From an uncultured Fretibacterium sp. (GTDB taxonomy: Bacteria > Synergistota > Synergistia > Synergistales > Aminobacteriaceae), in contig CALGGR010000272.1 in the NCBI GenBank assembly GCA_937915755.1, positions 1-13,602 on the forward strand: a stretch of DNA of 13,602 nucleotides. Reading direction: 5' to 3'. This document shows positions 1-6,648 of the stretch, piece by piece. Position numbers and translations under genes: made by a program. Within the stretch, counting starts at the first letter, position 1; every line of letters begins with the position of its first letter. The notes below the pieces were generated by a model. It did no database searches. It saw only the letters and a list, made by a program, of their open reading frames with translations, and was not told the origin of the DNA.

Positions 1-241
1 CATCATCGTAAAAAGACCAAATGGTACGTATTCTCTGTTGGCCATCAACGACATCATAGGTGTCATTGCCTTTATTGTGTAGATAGATTTTGGGTATGTC
101 AAAATCCCTAAGAATGGAATCAATCAAGAGTTGCTTCTGGGCTTTAGTCCATACGGCAGGTCTCTGATAATCAGGGTTTGTATCTATCTTATTTCGTTTT
201 TTAGAAAGAGTAAATAATGGCCACGTTGCTTTCTTCAGCAT
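1..241 (-). CDS. DUF262 (GmrS/ParB-like) domain protein, N-terminal 80 residues, cut by window edge
   Basis: The minus-strand frame from the ATG at 241 stays open to the left edge. The start has a GGAGA ribosome site about six bases upstream. The visible 80 residues hold the two hallmarks of DUF262: YQRPAVW (about residues 25-31) followed by a helix and strand, and DGQQR (66-70). In this family the ParB/sulfiredoxin-like fold carries a nucleotide-hydrolysing or nicking site, and it is found in type IV restriction enzymes (GmrSD), SspE and other anti-phage proteins. The C-terminal part that would separate these is outside the window, so the exact system is not known. The gene lies 145 bp downstream of the recombinase gene on the same strand. 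Its 5' region, 22 bp before the ATG, contains the left recombination-like site. Its expression may therefore depend on the orientation of that cassette. Confidence 0.85.
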   Translation of the reverse strand, partial: MLKKATWPLFTLSKKRNKIDTNPDYQRPAVWTKAQKQLLIDSILRDFDIPKIYLHNKGNDTYDVVDGQQRIRTIWSFYDD

Positions 242-262
242 GATTGTCTCCCCGCGTTCTTC

Positions 263-287
263 TTCGTAGAGTAAAGCAGTCTACGAA
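263..287 (-). repeat. Left recombination-like core site (IR-L)
   Basis: Perfect 8-bp inverted arms, TTCGTAGA (263-270) and TCTACGAA (280-287), enclose a 9-nt asymmetric spacer GTAAAGCAG (271-279). The spacer orientation is opposite to that in the right copy. The site lies between the stop of the recombinase gene and the start of the DUF262 gene. Confidence 0.7.
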
Positions 288-350
288 AAAATTCTTTCAA
301 TTACCCAGAACAAGCCACTTCTCTCAAACGCCGACCAGCTTTTTGACACC

Positions 351-395
351 AAATTTCAAATCAGACAATTTCAGAGCCGCTCATTTCAAATCAGA
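351..395 (-). repeat. CTGA-type repeats inside the left end (candidate arm-type sites)
   Basis: On the minus strand the 12-mer CTGATTTGAAAT occurs twice (from 394 and from 364), with a related CTGAAATT from 374 between them. The starts are 20 and 10 bp apart, close to whole helical turns. The right-hand copy overlaps the recombinase stop codon. The motif resembles the CTGACTGAATTTTTG repeats at the other end of the cassette but points the opposite way. A role as recombinase arm-binding sites is inferred. Confidence 0.45.
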
Positions 396-1537
396 GCGTT
401 CAGTTTGCTCATGTTCTCATGCTTTGTCCGCATGCTTGGATGAACGTACCGATTCAGCGTAATGTTTACTCCGGCATGTCCGAGAATCTCACTCAGCGTC
501 TTTACGTCAAACCCAGCCTCTACACACCGAGTTGCAAAAGTATGCCGAAGGGTGTGGAACTTCGTCTCTTGAAGTCCACAGTTCTTGAGCACGGCCTTGA
601 AGCGATATTCCATTGTCCGCGGCTCAATGAATTTACACTTCTGACCGCTCAGAATATAGGCATCGTTGCAATAGGCTGAGCGAAGATAGCTCATGAGCTT
701 TTCAGGAAGCGGAATCGTCCTGATTGAACACGGACTCTTTGGAGCTCCAATTTCCACATGTGTTTTTCTGTTCGTTTTGTCCGACCCCTTGTCTGCCCAC
801 TTGTCCGAATTAGGGAGCCTCTGCATAGTTTTGAACACTTGAAACTCTCGTTCTTTAAGGCAAAAATCGCTCCATTTCAACGCGCAGAGTTCACCCAATC
901 GAATACCTGTGAACAACGACAAGAGAATCCCAAGGTTGGTGGGATTCAGGTTCTCTTTCAGGTAGGCCACAAGCCTTTTTTCTTCATCTGAACTCAGGAC
1001 ACGTGTTTTCTCGAACGTTTGCGGAATTTCTGTGCAGTCCGAGACATAGTTCACTTCATAGCCATGCAGCACAGAGAATTTGCGGATTGCTCTCATTCGA
1101 GAGATGATGTCAGCGGCAGTCCTTGGCTTCTTTCCTTTTTCGAGCAACTTTTGACTGAAGGAGATGAGATCGTTGTTGCTGATTTCGTCGATTCGCTTGT
1201 CTCCAAACTTTGGAATGATGTGATTGCGAAGCTGGCCCTCGTACTTTGCCACTGTTGACTTTCGCCGAGTGGTCTTGAGCCCGTCAAGCCATTGATATGC
1301 AACTTCCCGCAAGAATGGCTGATCGGAAGACTGCAGTTTGGGGCGGGGAGTCTGATGTGATGACTGTCCTGCCGTAGACCGCCCTGCCATAGCTTCGGCT
1401 TTTTTCTTCTTGGCCTCAGAGTACGATTTCCCGAAGACGTAACCGTAAACTGCTCTCCCGTTCTCGTAGCCCTTGATATAACGACCTTCCCATCGTCCGT
1501 CTTTTCTCTTGAAAATATTCTCGCCTTTTCGTGCCAT
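386..1537 (-). CDS. Tyrosine site-specific recombinase (Tn916-integrase-like)
   Basis: A 383-residue protein from the ATG at 1537, preceded by a strong AGGAGGAG site with five bases between. An upstream in-frame ATG at 1621 would add 28 residues read through a DNA repeat and has no such site, so it was not used. Residues about 1-50 look like an arm-type DNA-binding domain (KRKDGRWEGRYIKGY), about 73-175 a SAM-like core-binding domain, and the rest the catalytic domain. The full set of catalytic residues is visible: R213 (TGIRLGEL), K267 (PKSPCSIRTIPLP), H328 and R331 (HTLRH), H354 (LGHAG) and nucleophile Y364 (NRYVHP). It should cut and rejoin DNA through a 3'-phosphotyrosine link. It sits between two inverted copies of a core-like site, which suggests an invertase rather than a phage or ICE integrase. 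No excisionase gene is visible. Confidence 0.93.
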   Translation of the reverse strand: MARKGENIFKRKDGRWEGRYIKGYENGRAVYGYVFGKSYSEAKKKKAEAMAGRSTAGQSSHQTPRPKLQSSDQPFLREVAYQWLDGLKTTRRKSTVAKYEGQLRNHIIPKFGDKRIDEISNNDLISFSQKLLEKGKKPRTAADIISRMRAIRKFSVLHGYEVNYVSDCTEIPQTFEKTRVLSSDEEKRLVAYLKENLNPTNLGILLSLFTGIRLGELCALKWSDFCLKEREFQVFKTMQRLPNSDKWADKGSDKTNRKTHVEIGAPKSPCSIRTIPLPEKLMSYLRSAYCNDAYILSGQKCKFIEPRTMEYRFKAVLKNCGLQETKFHTLRHTFATRCVEAGFDVKTLSEILGHAGVNITLNRYVHPSMRTKHENMSKLNALI

Positions 1538-1548
1538 TGTTTCTCCTC

Positions 1549-1616
1549 CTGACTGAATTTTTGTCCTGACTGAGACTTTGCTCTGATCGAACTTGCGATC
1601 TGACTGAATTTTTGAC
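1549..1616 (+). repeat. Four degenerate 17-bp tandem repeats upstream of the recombinase gene
   Basis: Units begin at 1549, 1566, 1583 and 1600, each starting CTGA. Units one and four share the exact 15-mer CTGACTGAATTTTTG; unit two differs from it at three places and unit three is more diverged. The array ends 11 bp before the recombinase ATG on the other strand, within its leader. Iterons at this place could be recombinase arm-type sites, an autoregulatory operator, or both. Confidence 0.6.
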
Positions 1617-1658
1617 TGCAAATTGTCCCAGATTCCTGCGTTTTCTGACCGCTTCCCG

Positions 1659-1695
1659 ATCGTTTTAACGATAGCTATACCTCAATTTTTGACAA
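1659..1695 (-). promoter_or_regulatory. Candidate promoter and palindrome for the recombinase gene
   Basis: On the minus strand TTGTCA (1690-1695) and TATCGT (1668-1673) are 16 bp apart, a weak sigma-70 match. The -10 overlaps ATCGTTTTAACGAT (1659-1672), two 6-bp arms around TT, which could be an operator. The site lies inside the cassette, so it would turn with it. It was read by eye only. Confidence 0.3.
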
Positions 1696-1735
1696 TTTCT
1701 TGCGGTACGTGTATCATTAGTGTCGGTTTTTAGGC

Positions 1736-1760
1736 TTCGTAGACTGCTTTATTCTACGAA
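1736..1760 (+). repeat. Right recombination-like core site (IR-R)
   Basis: TTCGTAGA (1736-1743), spacer CTGCTTTAT (1744-1752), TCTACGAA (1753-1760). The arms are identical to those of the left site, and the spacer equals the reverse complement of the left spacer except for its last base. The site is about 200 bp upstream of the recombinase start, outside its candidate promoter. Confidence 0.7.
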
Positions 1761-2106
1761 AAGTATTCTTAGCGCATTATCACTCACTGAATTAAACTGC
1801 TAATAGGAATTAAATTGCGAATATATTCGCTCTGAAGCCTTGGAACGTCAAGCGCGCTGAATTGCTGATAATATAGTTGAGAGAAGGTTTTGGAGCATAG
1901 TTTGACATCTACCGCAGATTCTGGAAAAATGAACCAACAGGAGAAGTGCTTAGCTGAAGAGATAGCAGAATGTGCTAAGCGTTCGATCTGCTAAAGGCTT
2001 ATAGCTAGCAACAAATTATCGCTATAAAGTGCTTCTGTGATTACGGAGCTGAGCATAAGCATATCAAAAGTAGAAAGCAAACGACTTTTAGGGGGCTTAG
2101 CGTCGA
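1761..2106. other. Intergenic region with a perfect 14-bp palindrome
   Basis: No convincing gene is visible. GCGAATATATTCGC at 1817-1830 is a perfect palindrome and a possible repressor or regulator site. A 7-bp pair, GCTTAGC and GCTAAGC, lies near 1949-1981. An AGGGGG sequence a little over ten bases before 2107 may serve the next gene. Confidence 0.4.
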
Positions 2107-2505
2107 ATGCTTAATTCTGAATTAAAGATTATCTCTTGGAATTTAAATGGACTGAATGCCGCATTGAGCCGTGGTTTAGTTGACTTTATCAACTGCACAC
2201 TAGCCGATATTTATGCTTTCCAGGAGACAAAGGTTTATGATCCTAAAATTCCTATTGCGGATTATTACTGTTATACATCCTCTTGCTCCAACCGACAGGC
2301 CTACTCAGGGACGATGTGTCTGACAAGGTACAAACCTTTAGCGGTTTCTTACGATTTATACCAATTTACGACGGAATGTGAGTGGAATGACATAGACACA
2401 GAGGGAAGAATTATAACGCTAGAGTTTCCCGATTTCTTCCTGATTAACTGTTATTTTCCGAATCCGTTGAGGAATTACCGCAGGCAATTTCCGCGAAGAC
2501 GATAA
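2107..2505 (+). pseudogene. Truncated exodeoxyribonuclease III / AP endonuclease-like gene
   Basis: The 132-residue frame starts like ExoIII/ExoA enzymes of the exonuclease-endonuclease-phosphatase fold: KIISWNLNGLNAA (metal-site N12), then DIYAFQETK (catalytic E40) and FFLINCYFPN (about 111-120). Family members are about 250 residues and need the later GDxN and SDH motifs. Neither is seen, because the frame ends in a basic RRQFPRRR tail. Reading on in the next frame gives about 45 more residues (to about 2617) that do not resemble ExoIII, so a simple single frameshift does not restore the gene. The encoded fragment lacks the second half of the active site and is probably inactive. The gene begins about 345 bp beyond the right recombination-like site and points away from it. 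Confidence 0.75.
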
Positions 2506-2769
2506 ACAGCTACTAAAGCCGTCTTTTCATATGCAAAGAAAACTCTGTGTTGTTCATAATTTTCTCGGAAAACGTCTTATTATGGAAAGAGCCAAAAGAC
2601 AATCAAACCTACCGTAGATTTTCACTTCACCGTTATCATCGTACTGTCTGGGTGTTTCAGACCCATATATGTTTTACCATCTGCGCCTACTGACAAAAAC
2701 TTGAAATTGCCTCTATCTTACCTGCAGTGATAAACAAATACCGTCAATCCCTAACATGTTTTGGCCTTT
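2506..2769. other. Intergenic, no recognised gene
   Basis: All six frames are short. A minus-strand stretch of about 30 codons around 2640-2720 reads like coding remnant (it contains VGADGKTYMGLKHP) but has no start or ribosome site. No clear terminator is visible for the genes converging here. Confidence 0.35.
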
Positions 2770-3054
2770 TCAACACTTTCGTCCTAACCCGATCTCTTCC
2801 AGCATTTCATCTACTTCTTCATCTTTCGCAGTTCTTTCGCTTAGTGCTTTTTCAAATCTTTCTTCAAATTCACGATCAAACTTATCATTAAGTTCAGCAA
2901 TCAATTCTGGCTTTATTTTGAGATACTGTTCATCGGACACTTTACGTGCTAAATCTAAGGCGTCTGACAGTGAGATGCCGTAATAATTATTTTGCTCCCC
3001 TATTTGTGTTACATCAGTTGCTCCTAAAGAAGCTTTCTGTTCAATGTTAATCAT
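2770..3054 (-). CDS. Small acidic protein of unknown function (94 aa), TQIGxQNNY motif
   Basis: The last gene of the restriction operon, starting three bases after the stop of the 49-aa gene with a CAGG sequence nearby. I do not recognise a named family. Residues about 14-25 carry DVTQIGEQNNYYG, followed by a short SLSDALDLA helix start. The remaining two thirds are highly charged and probably helical or coiled-coil (many E, K, D and R with regular hydrophobic spacing), ending GLGRKC. No membrane segment, signal peptide or catalytic motif is visible. The motif recurs in the neighbouring 49-aa protein, which suggests a partial duplication or a shared binding surface. Close spacing to the restriction-modification gene makes an accessory or regulatory role plausible but unproven. 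Confidence 0.7.
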   Translation of the reverse strand: MINIEQKASLGATDVTQIGEQNNYYGISLSDALDLARKVSDEQYLKIKPELIAELNDKFDREFEERFEKALSERTAKDEEVDEMLEEIGLGRKC

Positions 3055-3057
3055 AAT

Positions 3058-3207
3058 TTACCTGCACTTCTTATAATTGTTTTGTACGCCAATTTGAGTA
3101 ATATCTTTTCCTATGGCTCTCTGTGTGATTTCGGTATTCTGCGCTTCTTCTTGTTCTTTATTAAAGTAATTGATAATCAAATCCCAAATTTTCTCTATCG
3201 TATTCAT
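3058..3207 (-). CDS. Small protein of unknown function (49 aa), TQIGxQNNY motif
   Basis: An open frame from the ATG at 3207 to TAA at 3058-3060, 16 bp after the restriction-modification gene and 3 bp before the next start. The protein begins MNTIEKIWDLIINYFNKEQ, an amphipathic helix, and ends with GKDITQIGVQNNY and a short basic tail KKCR. The DITQIGVQNNY stretch matches DVTQIGEQNNY of the following protein at 9 of 11 positions. The tight spacing and this match are the main reasons to believe that it is translated. The ribosome site is poor. It may be the broken front part of an older, longer copy of the 94-aa gene, or a genuine mini-protein. Confidence 0.55.
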   Translation of the reverse strand: MNTIEKIWDLIINYFNKEQEEAQNTEITQRAIGKDITQIGVQNNYKKCR

Positions 3208-3223
3208 GGTGGTTTATTCTGTC

Positions 3224-5995
3224 TTAATCCTTCTTCTTAACTTTTTCTTCGTAGATTTTCATCAGCTCTGCCACAATTTCTTCCTCGGTGATGCCTTTCG
3301 GAAAACCATAAGTGGCAAGAACTGCTTCATCATTAGCCCTGTGTGCTTTCCGAAGTTCTCTTGGCATTATTGAATTATCATATAAATCATTCAGCGAATT
3401 GTCAATGTATTTTTCTCTCGCAGAAAAAATAGATTGCGCTGTGGCCTCAATTTTTCCACGTTGTTCGGAAGAAGGCCATATGAAATTGTTGTAAACAATC
3501 GTTCCAGAGTATTGATACCGCATTTCAAGCCGTCCTGCAACTGTTCTCATCCATGCCATGTGAACTGATGATGATAAAACGCCAAATTCGTATAATCCAG
3601 CGTCAGGAATGATTAGCGCACTGCCACTAACAATAATGTCTGGCTCAACAAATTTCATCGGTAAATAAAACCTATTTTCAGAAGATACTTTAGGAATAAC
3701 GAGCATTTTACAATCTGGCTGTCGGATTTCGCCAAACAAGTGAGGTGTATCAGCTAACGCTATTGTTTGTGGCCGATGACTTGCCAATCTGAATTGACGA
3801 TTTAATTCAACCCGCTCCTGAATTAATGGAGAGCGTTTTATGTCTGCGGGAGTAGCATCTTTTAGCCATAAGCAATACTTGAACTTGTTATACAGTAATT
3901 CTTCTCCCCCTATATACTTCCGTATATACTTCTCGTTTGCAGGATTCTCGTTTAATAATTTTTCTACATCTTCAACCTTTAGGATAAGATTACCTGAGTC
4001 AATCGGCATGCTTCCGTACATAATTTTAGGAGCTGGACACAGATTTTCATTTCTACCCTTGAGGAGAATCGTCGGTGCATTTACAAGATAGGGGTTGATG
4101 TTATCAGCTTGAATGACTGTTCCATCGTTGAGATATATTAACTTATAACCTTTGATTGGTATTTGACTAAATCCGATAATAACGACATGAACGTGAGCTT
4201 TATCGCTCGCTTCATTATTCCAGACGAATGTTCTCCATGCGAAATGAATTGAAGCACTATACTTTAATAACTGTGTCCATAAAACCGGTACTTGTTCTCC
4301 TTGCGTTATGCTGTTAGTTGAAACGAAAGCAACTTTCACTTCAGAACCTTGAATGAATTTTATTGCTTTAACATACCATGCACAAACATAATCAAGATTT
4401 CCAGTGCCAGAAATACCCTTATCAAAAATATTTGTAAGTTCTATCTTCTGCTCCTGTGTCTGTTCCTTCTTTCCCACGAACGGCGGATTTCCCATGACGT
4501 AGTTCAGCTCTCCAGCCTTGACCAGTTCTCCCCAGTCCATTCTCAAAGCGTTGCCTTTAACTATGTGGTTATAAGACCTCAAAGGAAGGAAGTCATCAAG
4601 AACGTGTACAATCTTTTTCGTTTCGTTATACATCTGAGATTCTGCAATCCATAGAGCAGTTCTCGCTACTGACACAGCAAAATCATTAATTTCAATTCCG
4701 TAAAACTGCCCTATTGAAACCTTGATGTAATCTAACTCTTCTCTCGATGTTACAAATTCTATCTGTTTTCTTCGTTCTGATAAAGCCTGATTTTCAAGTC
4801 TTCTCAAACAAAGATATGTCTCCGTTAAGAAATTCCCTGAACCACAAGCCGGATCGAGGAACTTCAGATTCGCCAGTCTCTTCTGATAGTTTGTTAATCG
4901 TAAAGAGCGGCCAGCCCCAGTGGGTAAAGACAATATCTCATCGAGTTCCTGCGTCAAGGCGTCTAAGAACAAAGGATCAATGACTTTGTGTATGTTCTCA
5001 ATTGATGTGTAGTGCATTCCGCTTTTACGGCGTGTTTCCGGATTCAACGTGCTTTCAAACACAGCTCCGAAAATAGTCGGGCTTATTTTAGACCAGTCAA
5101 AGCCTTCGGACATATCCTTAATGATAATGTCTAATGGCTCACCATCTAATTGTGGAAATCTTAATCCCTTCTCTTCAAACAAGCCGCCGTTAACGTAAGG
5201 GAATGAAGCTAAGTCATCTGCTAGATAGGGGTCTCGCTCTTCCGGCTTCTGGTCAAGCACAGTAAAAAGAGTCATCAATGCTTCCCTTGCACTGTCCTTA
5301 TGCCTGAGCATGTAGTCGTGAAAAGCCGCCTTCTTAAACAGCTCGGCATCTTCAGCATAGAGAAGAAAAACGATCCTGACACAGAAAATGTTTAGGGCTC
5401 GGAGATAAGTTTCAAGGTTATCCTTCTTGTCATTGTAGCGACGTTGAAGTGAGGAATAGAGCTTCCCTACAAGTTCTCCGGCTTTGACTGAAATCTCTTC
5501 TTCACGAATGTCTTTCGGTTTAGCGGCCTTCGGATTTACGAGGAACTTTAATTTGTTCCATTCTTTTTCTAGATTTTGTAAGGCTATGACTTCCGGATCA
5601 GCCTTGGGCTTCTCCATGTCGTAAATCCACAATTCCGCAAAATTACATGTTACAATCCATCTTGCGTGTTGTGAAACAGGAAGCCAGTCAGAGTATCTTT
5701 TAGCCTGCCCGAATGGTGTCAATTCTTGTCCATCGGATTGAGATGCGGCTTTGTTAAGTTTAATATCTTTGGACTTTTGCTCAATAAGTGTTTGAGTCTC
5801 AGGAATGTAGGCATCAATGAAATTAACATGATCACGTTCAACACGTTTCTCAAACTCGATTATTTCAACAGGATTCTCAACATTCAGAACTGTGTGTAAC
5901 AAGTCCAGCCAGAATGCTTGAGTATCGCTTTTTTCGTCGCCTTTGTTCTTCCAGCGGTTAATGAAGGATTTTATAGATGTAGTCTCCATATTCAT
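3224..5995 (-). CDS. MmeI-like type IIL/IIG restriction-modification protein (DNA methyltransferase with N-terminal nuclease)
   Basis: A 923-residue single-chain enzyme. The N-terminal domain has a PD-(D/E)XK signature, FIDAYIP then IEQK (D61, E72, K74), as in MmeI, so it should cut DNA. A helical linker (about 200-350) includes NPETRRKSGMHYTS. The adenine-N6 methyltransferase core has motif I FLDPACGSGNF (about 379-389) and motif IV GNPPF (502-506). The later part should contain the target-recognition domain and C-terminal helices. Length and order fit the MmeI/YeeA group (about 900-950 aa). The ATG at 5995 was chosen; an in-frame TTG at 6001 is possible, and neither has a strong ribosome site, which fits coupling to the toxin gene that stops 24 bp upstream. 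The recognition sequence cannot be read from this. BREX PglX is related but usually longer, and no other BREX gene is here. Confidence 0.9.
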   Translation of the reverse strand: MNMETTSIKSFINRWKNKGDEKSDTQAFWLDLLHTVLNVENPVEIIEFEKRVERDHVNFIDAYIPETQTLIEQKSKDIKLNKAASQSDGQELTPFGQAKRYSDWLPVSQHARWIVTCNFAELWIYDMEKPKADPEVIALQNLEKEWNKLKFLVNPKAAKPKDIREEEISVKAGELVGKLYSSLQRRYNDKKDNLETYLRALNIFCVRIVFLLYAEDAELFKKAAFHDYMLRHKDSAREALMTLFTVLDQKPEERDPYLADDLASFPYVNGGLFEEKGLRFPQLDGEPLDIIIKDMSEGFDWSKISPTIFGAVFESTLNPETRRKSGMHYTSIENIHKVIDPLFLDALTQELDEILSLPTGAGRSLRLTNYQKRLANLKFLDPACGSGNFLTETYLCLRRLENQALSERRKQIEFVTSREELDYIKVSIGQFYGIEINDFAVSVARTALWIAESQMYNETKKIVHVLDDFLPLRSYNHIVKGNALRMDWGELVKAGELNYVMGNPPFVGKKEQTQEQKIELTNIFDKGISGTGNLDYVCAWYVKAIKFIQGSEVKVAFVSTNSITQGEQVPVLWTQLLKYSASIHFAWRTFVWNNEASDKAHVHVVIIGFSQIPIKGYKLIYLNDGTVIQADNINPYLVNAPTILLKGRNENLCPAPKIMYGSMPIDSGNLILKVEDVEKLLNENPANEKYIRKYIGGEELLYNKFKYCLWLKDATPADIKRSPLIQERVELNRQFRLASHRPQTIALADTPHLFGEIRQPDCKMLVIPKVSSENRFYLPMKFVEPDIIVSGSALIIPDAGLYEFGVLSSSVHMAWMRTVAGRLEMRYQYSGTIVYNNFIWPSSEQRGKIEATAQSIFSAREKYIDNSLNDLYDNSIMPRELRKAHRANDEAVLATYGFPKGITEEEIVAELMKIYEEKVKKKD

Positions 5996-6019
5996 CGCCA
6001 ATTAAGGTTCTAATGTGTC

Positions 6020-6283
6020 CTAATGATCATCATAATGCGTTTTACATTGAGCAACATAAACATGATCGCCCTCAACTTGATATATAAGGCGATTCTTTTT
6101 ATCAATATGGCGACTGTAAAAACCTTGCAGATTGCCTTTAAGAGCTTCGGGATGCCCAATTCCAATTAAAGGGCCGTTACGCTCAATATCCTTTATTAGC
6201 GCATTAATACGCCTCAACGTCTTTTTATCCTGCTCCTGCCAAGCAAGGTAATCGTCCCAAGCTTCATCTGCCCAAGATTTCAT
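6020..6283 (-). CDS. yoeB: YoeB-type toxin (ribosome-dependent mRNA endonuclease)
   Basis: At 87 residues it is close to the usual family length. WDDYLAWQEQDKK at the start and LKGNLQGFYSRHIDKKNRLIY in the middle are family landmarks. The residues needed for cleavage in E. coli YoeB fall at the same numbers here: E46, R65, H83 and Y84. The protein should cut mRNA in the ribosomal A site when not bound by its antitoxin. It starts seven bases after the antitoxin stop, with GAGG overlapping that stop as ribosome site. The restriction-modification gene follows within 24 bp on the same strand, so the toxin gene sits inside a longer operon. Confidence 0.93.
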   Translation of the reverse strand: MKSWADEAWDDYLAWQEQDKKTLRRINALIKDIERNGPLIGIGHPEALKGNLQGFYSRHIDKKNRLIYQVEGDHVYVAQCKTHYDDH

Positions 6284-6290
6284 TCTTCAA

Positions 6291-6560
6291 TCAAACCTCA
6301 ATCAACTCGTGAGCAACGCCTCTTCCTTCTTTGAGTTGCTGAATTGCTTTCATTAAGTGAGCTTGATTAGTTTTGTTATAAAAAGGATCGTCCAAAGGCT
6401 CTTCCTGACTAATTTCAAATGGGAGCTTTCTATCACGTACAACAACTTTGACATACATATTGACAGCAGTCGATACTGTAAGCCCAACTGCAGAGCAAAA
6501 GTCTTCAAACGAAGCTTTATCCGCCTCCTCAACGCGTGAGGTAAGTGTTACAAGAGCCAT
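6291..6560 (-). CDS. RelB/DinJ-family antitoxin
   Basis: An 89-residue protein. The ATG at 6560 is preferred to the in-frame ATG at 6575 because the latter contains the GGAGG that is well placed (eight bases) to serve the former. The N-terminal half, ALVTLTSRVEEADKASFEDF followed by a GLTVSTAVNMYVK helix, is the ribbon-helix-helix DNA-binding domain typical of RelB/DinJ. The C-terminal half is acidic and then amphipathic and should wrap the toxin. It pairs with the YoeB toxin directly downstream. RelB-type antitoxins repress their own promoter, so this protein may also control the downstream restriction genes. The pairing of a DinJ/RelB-like rather than YefM-like antitoxin with a YoeB toxin is a common mixed combination. 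Confidence 0.9.
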   Translation of the reverse strand: MALVTLTSRVEEADKASFEDFCSAVGLTVSTAVNMYVKVVVRDRKLPFEISQEEPLDDPFYNKTNQAHLMKAIQQLKEGRGVAHELIEV

Positions 6561-6593
6561 TTTTTCAACCTCCATTTTTAATCTATTTAAATA

Positions 6594-6648
6594 ATAATAC
6601 TACGTCACGAACACAAAAGCAATAGTTCTATGACTCATGTAACATAGA
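6594..6648 (-). promoter_or_regulatory. Promoter of the antitoxin-toxin-restriction operon, possible operator
   Basis: On the minus strand TTGCTT (6617-6622) and TATTAT (6594-6599) are exactly 17 bp apart, about 35 bp upstream of the antitoxin ATG. Upstream, CTATG and CATAG (6629-6648) form 5-bp arms 10 bp apart that could bind the ribbon-helix-helix antitoxin. The promoter is a good sequence match; the operator is a guess. Confidence 0.55.

Larger units (their letters stand above)
263..1760. mobile_element. Putative invertible cassette: recombinase gene between two inverted 25-bp sites
   Basis: The segment runs from the left site (263-287) to the right site (1736-1760) and contains one gene, the tyrosine recombinase, plus its candidate promoter. 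Reading the left site on the minus strand gives TTCGTAGA, CTGCTTTAC, TCTACGAA; the right site on the plus strand gives TTCGTAGA, CTGCTTTAT, TCTACGAA. They match at 24 of 25 bases in inverted orientation. Tyrosine recombinases act on such arm-spacer-arm cores, and inverted cores lead to inversion rather than excision. A one-gene mobile unit with terminal inverted repeats is the alternative. Inversion itself is inferred. Confidence 0.65.

Noticed and set aside
1093..1302. Other open frames overlapping the recombinase gene on both strands
   Set aside because: They have no ribosome sites and no family motifs, and they lie within a gene with full catalytic signature.
1549..1616. CRISPR array
   Set aside because: The 17-bp units are directly joined without spacers and are diverged; no cas gene is near.
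263..1760. attL/attR of an integrated element
   Set aside because: Attachment sites of an integrated element should be direct repeats; the 9-nt spacers here are clearly inverted, and only one gene lies between them.
1736..1768. Rho-independent terminator
   Set aside because: The stem is A/T rich, has a 9-nt spacer and no T-run, and the exact copy at 263-287 points to a recombination site.
3224..5995. BREX PglX methyltransferase
   Set aside because: It is shorter than usual PglX, has an N-terminal nuclease signature (D61, E72, K74) and MmeI-type order, and no BREX partner gene is in the window.
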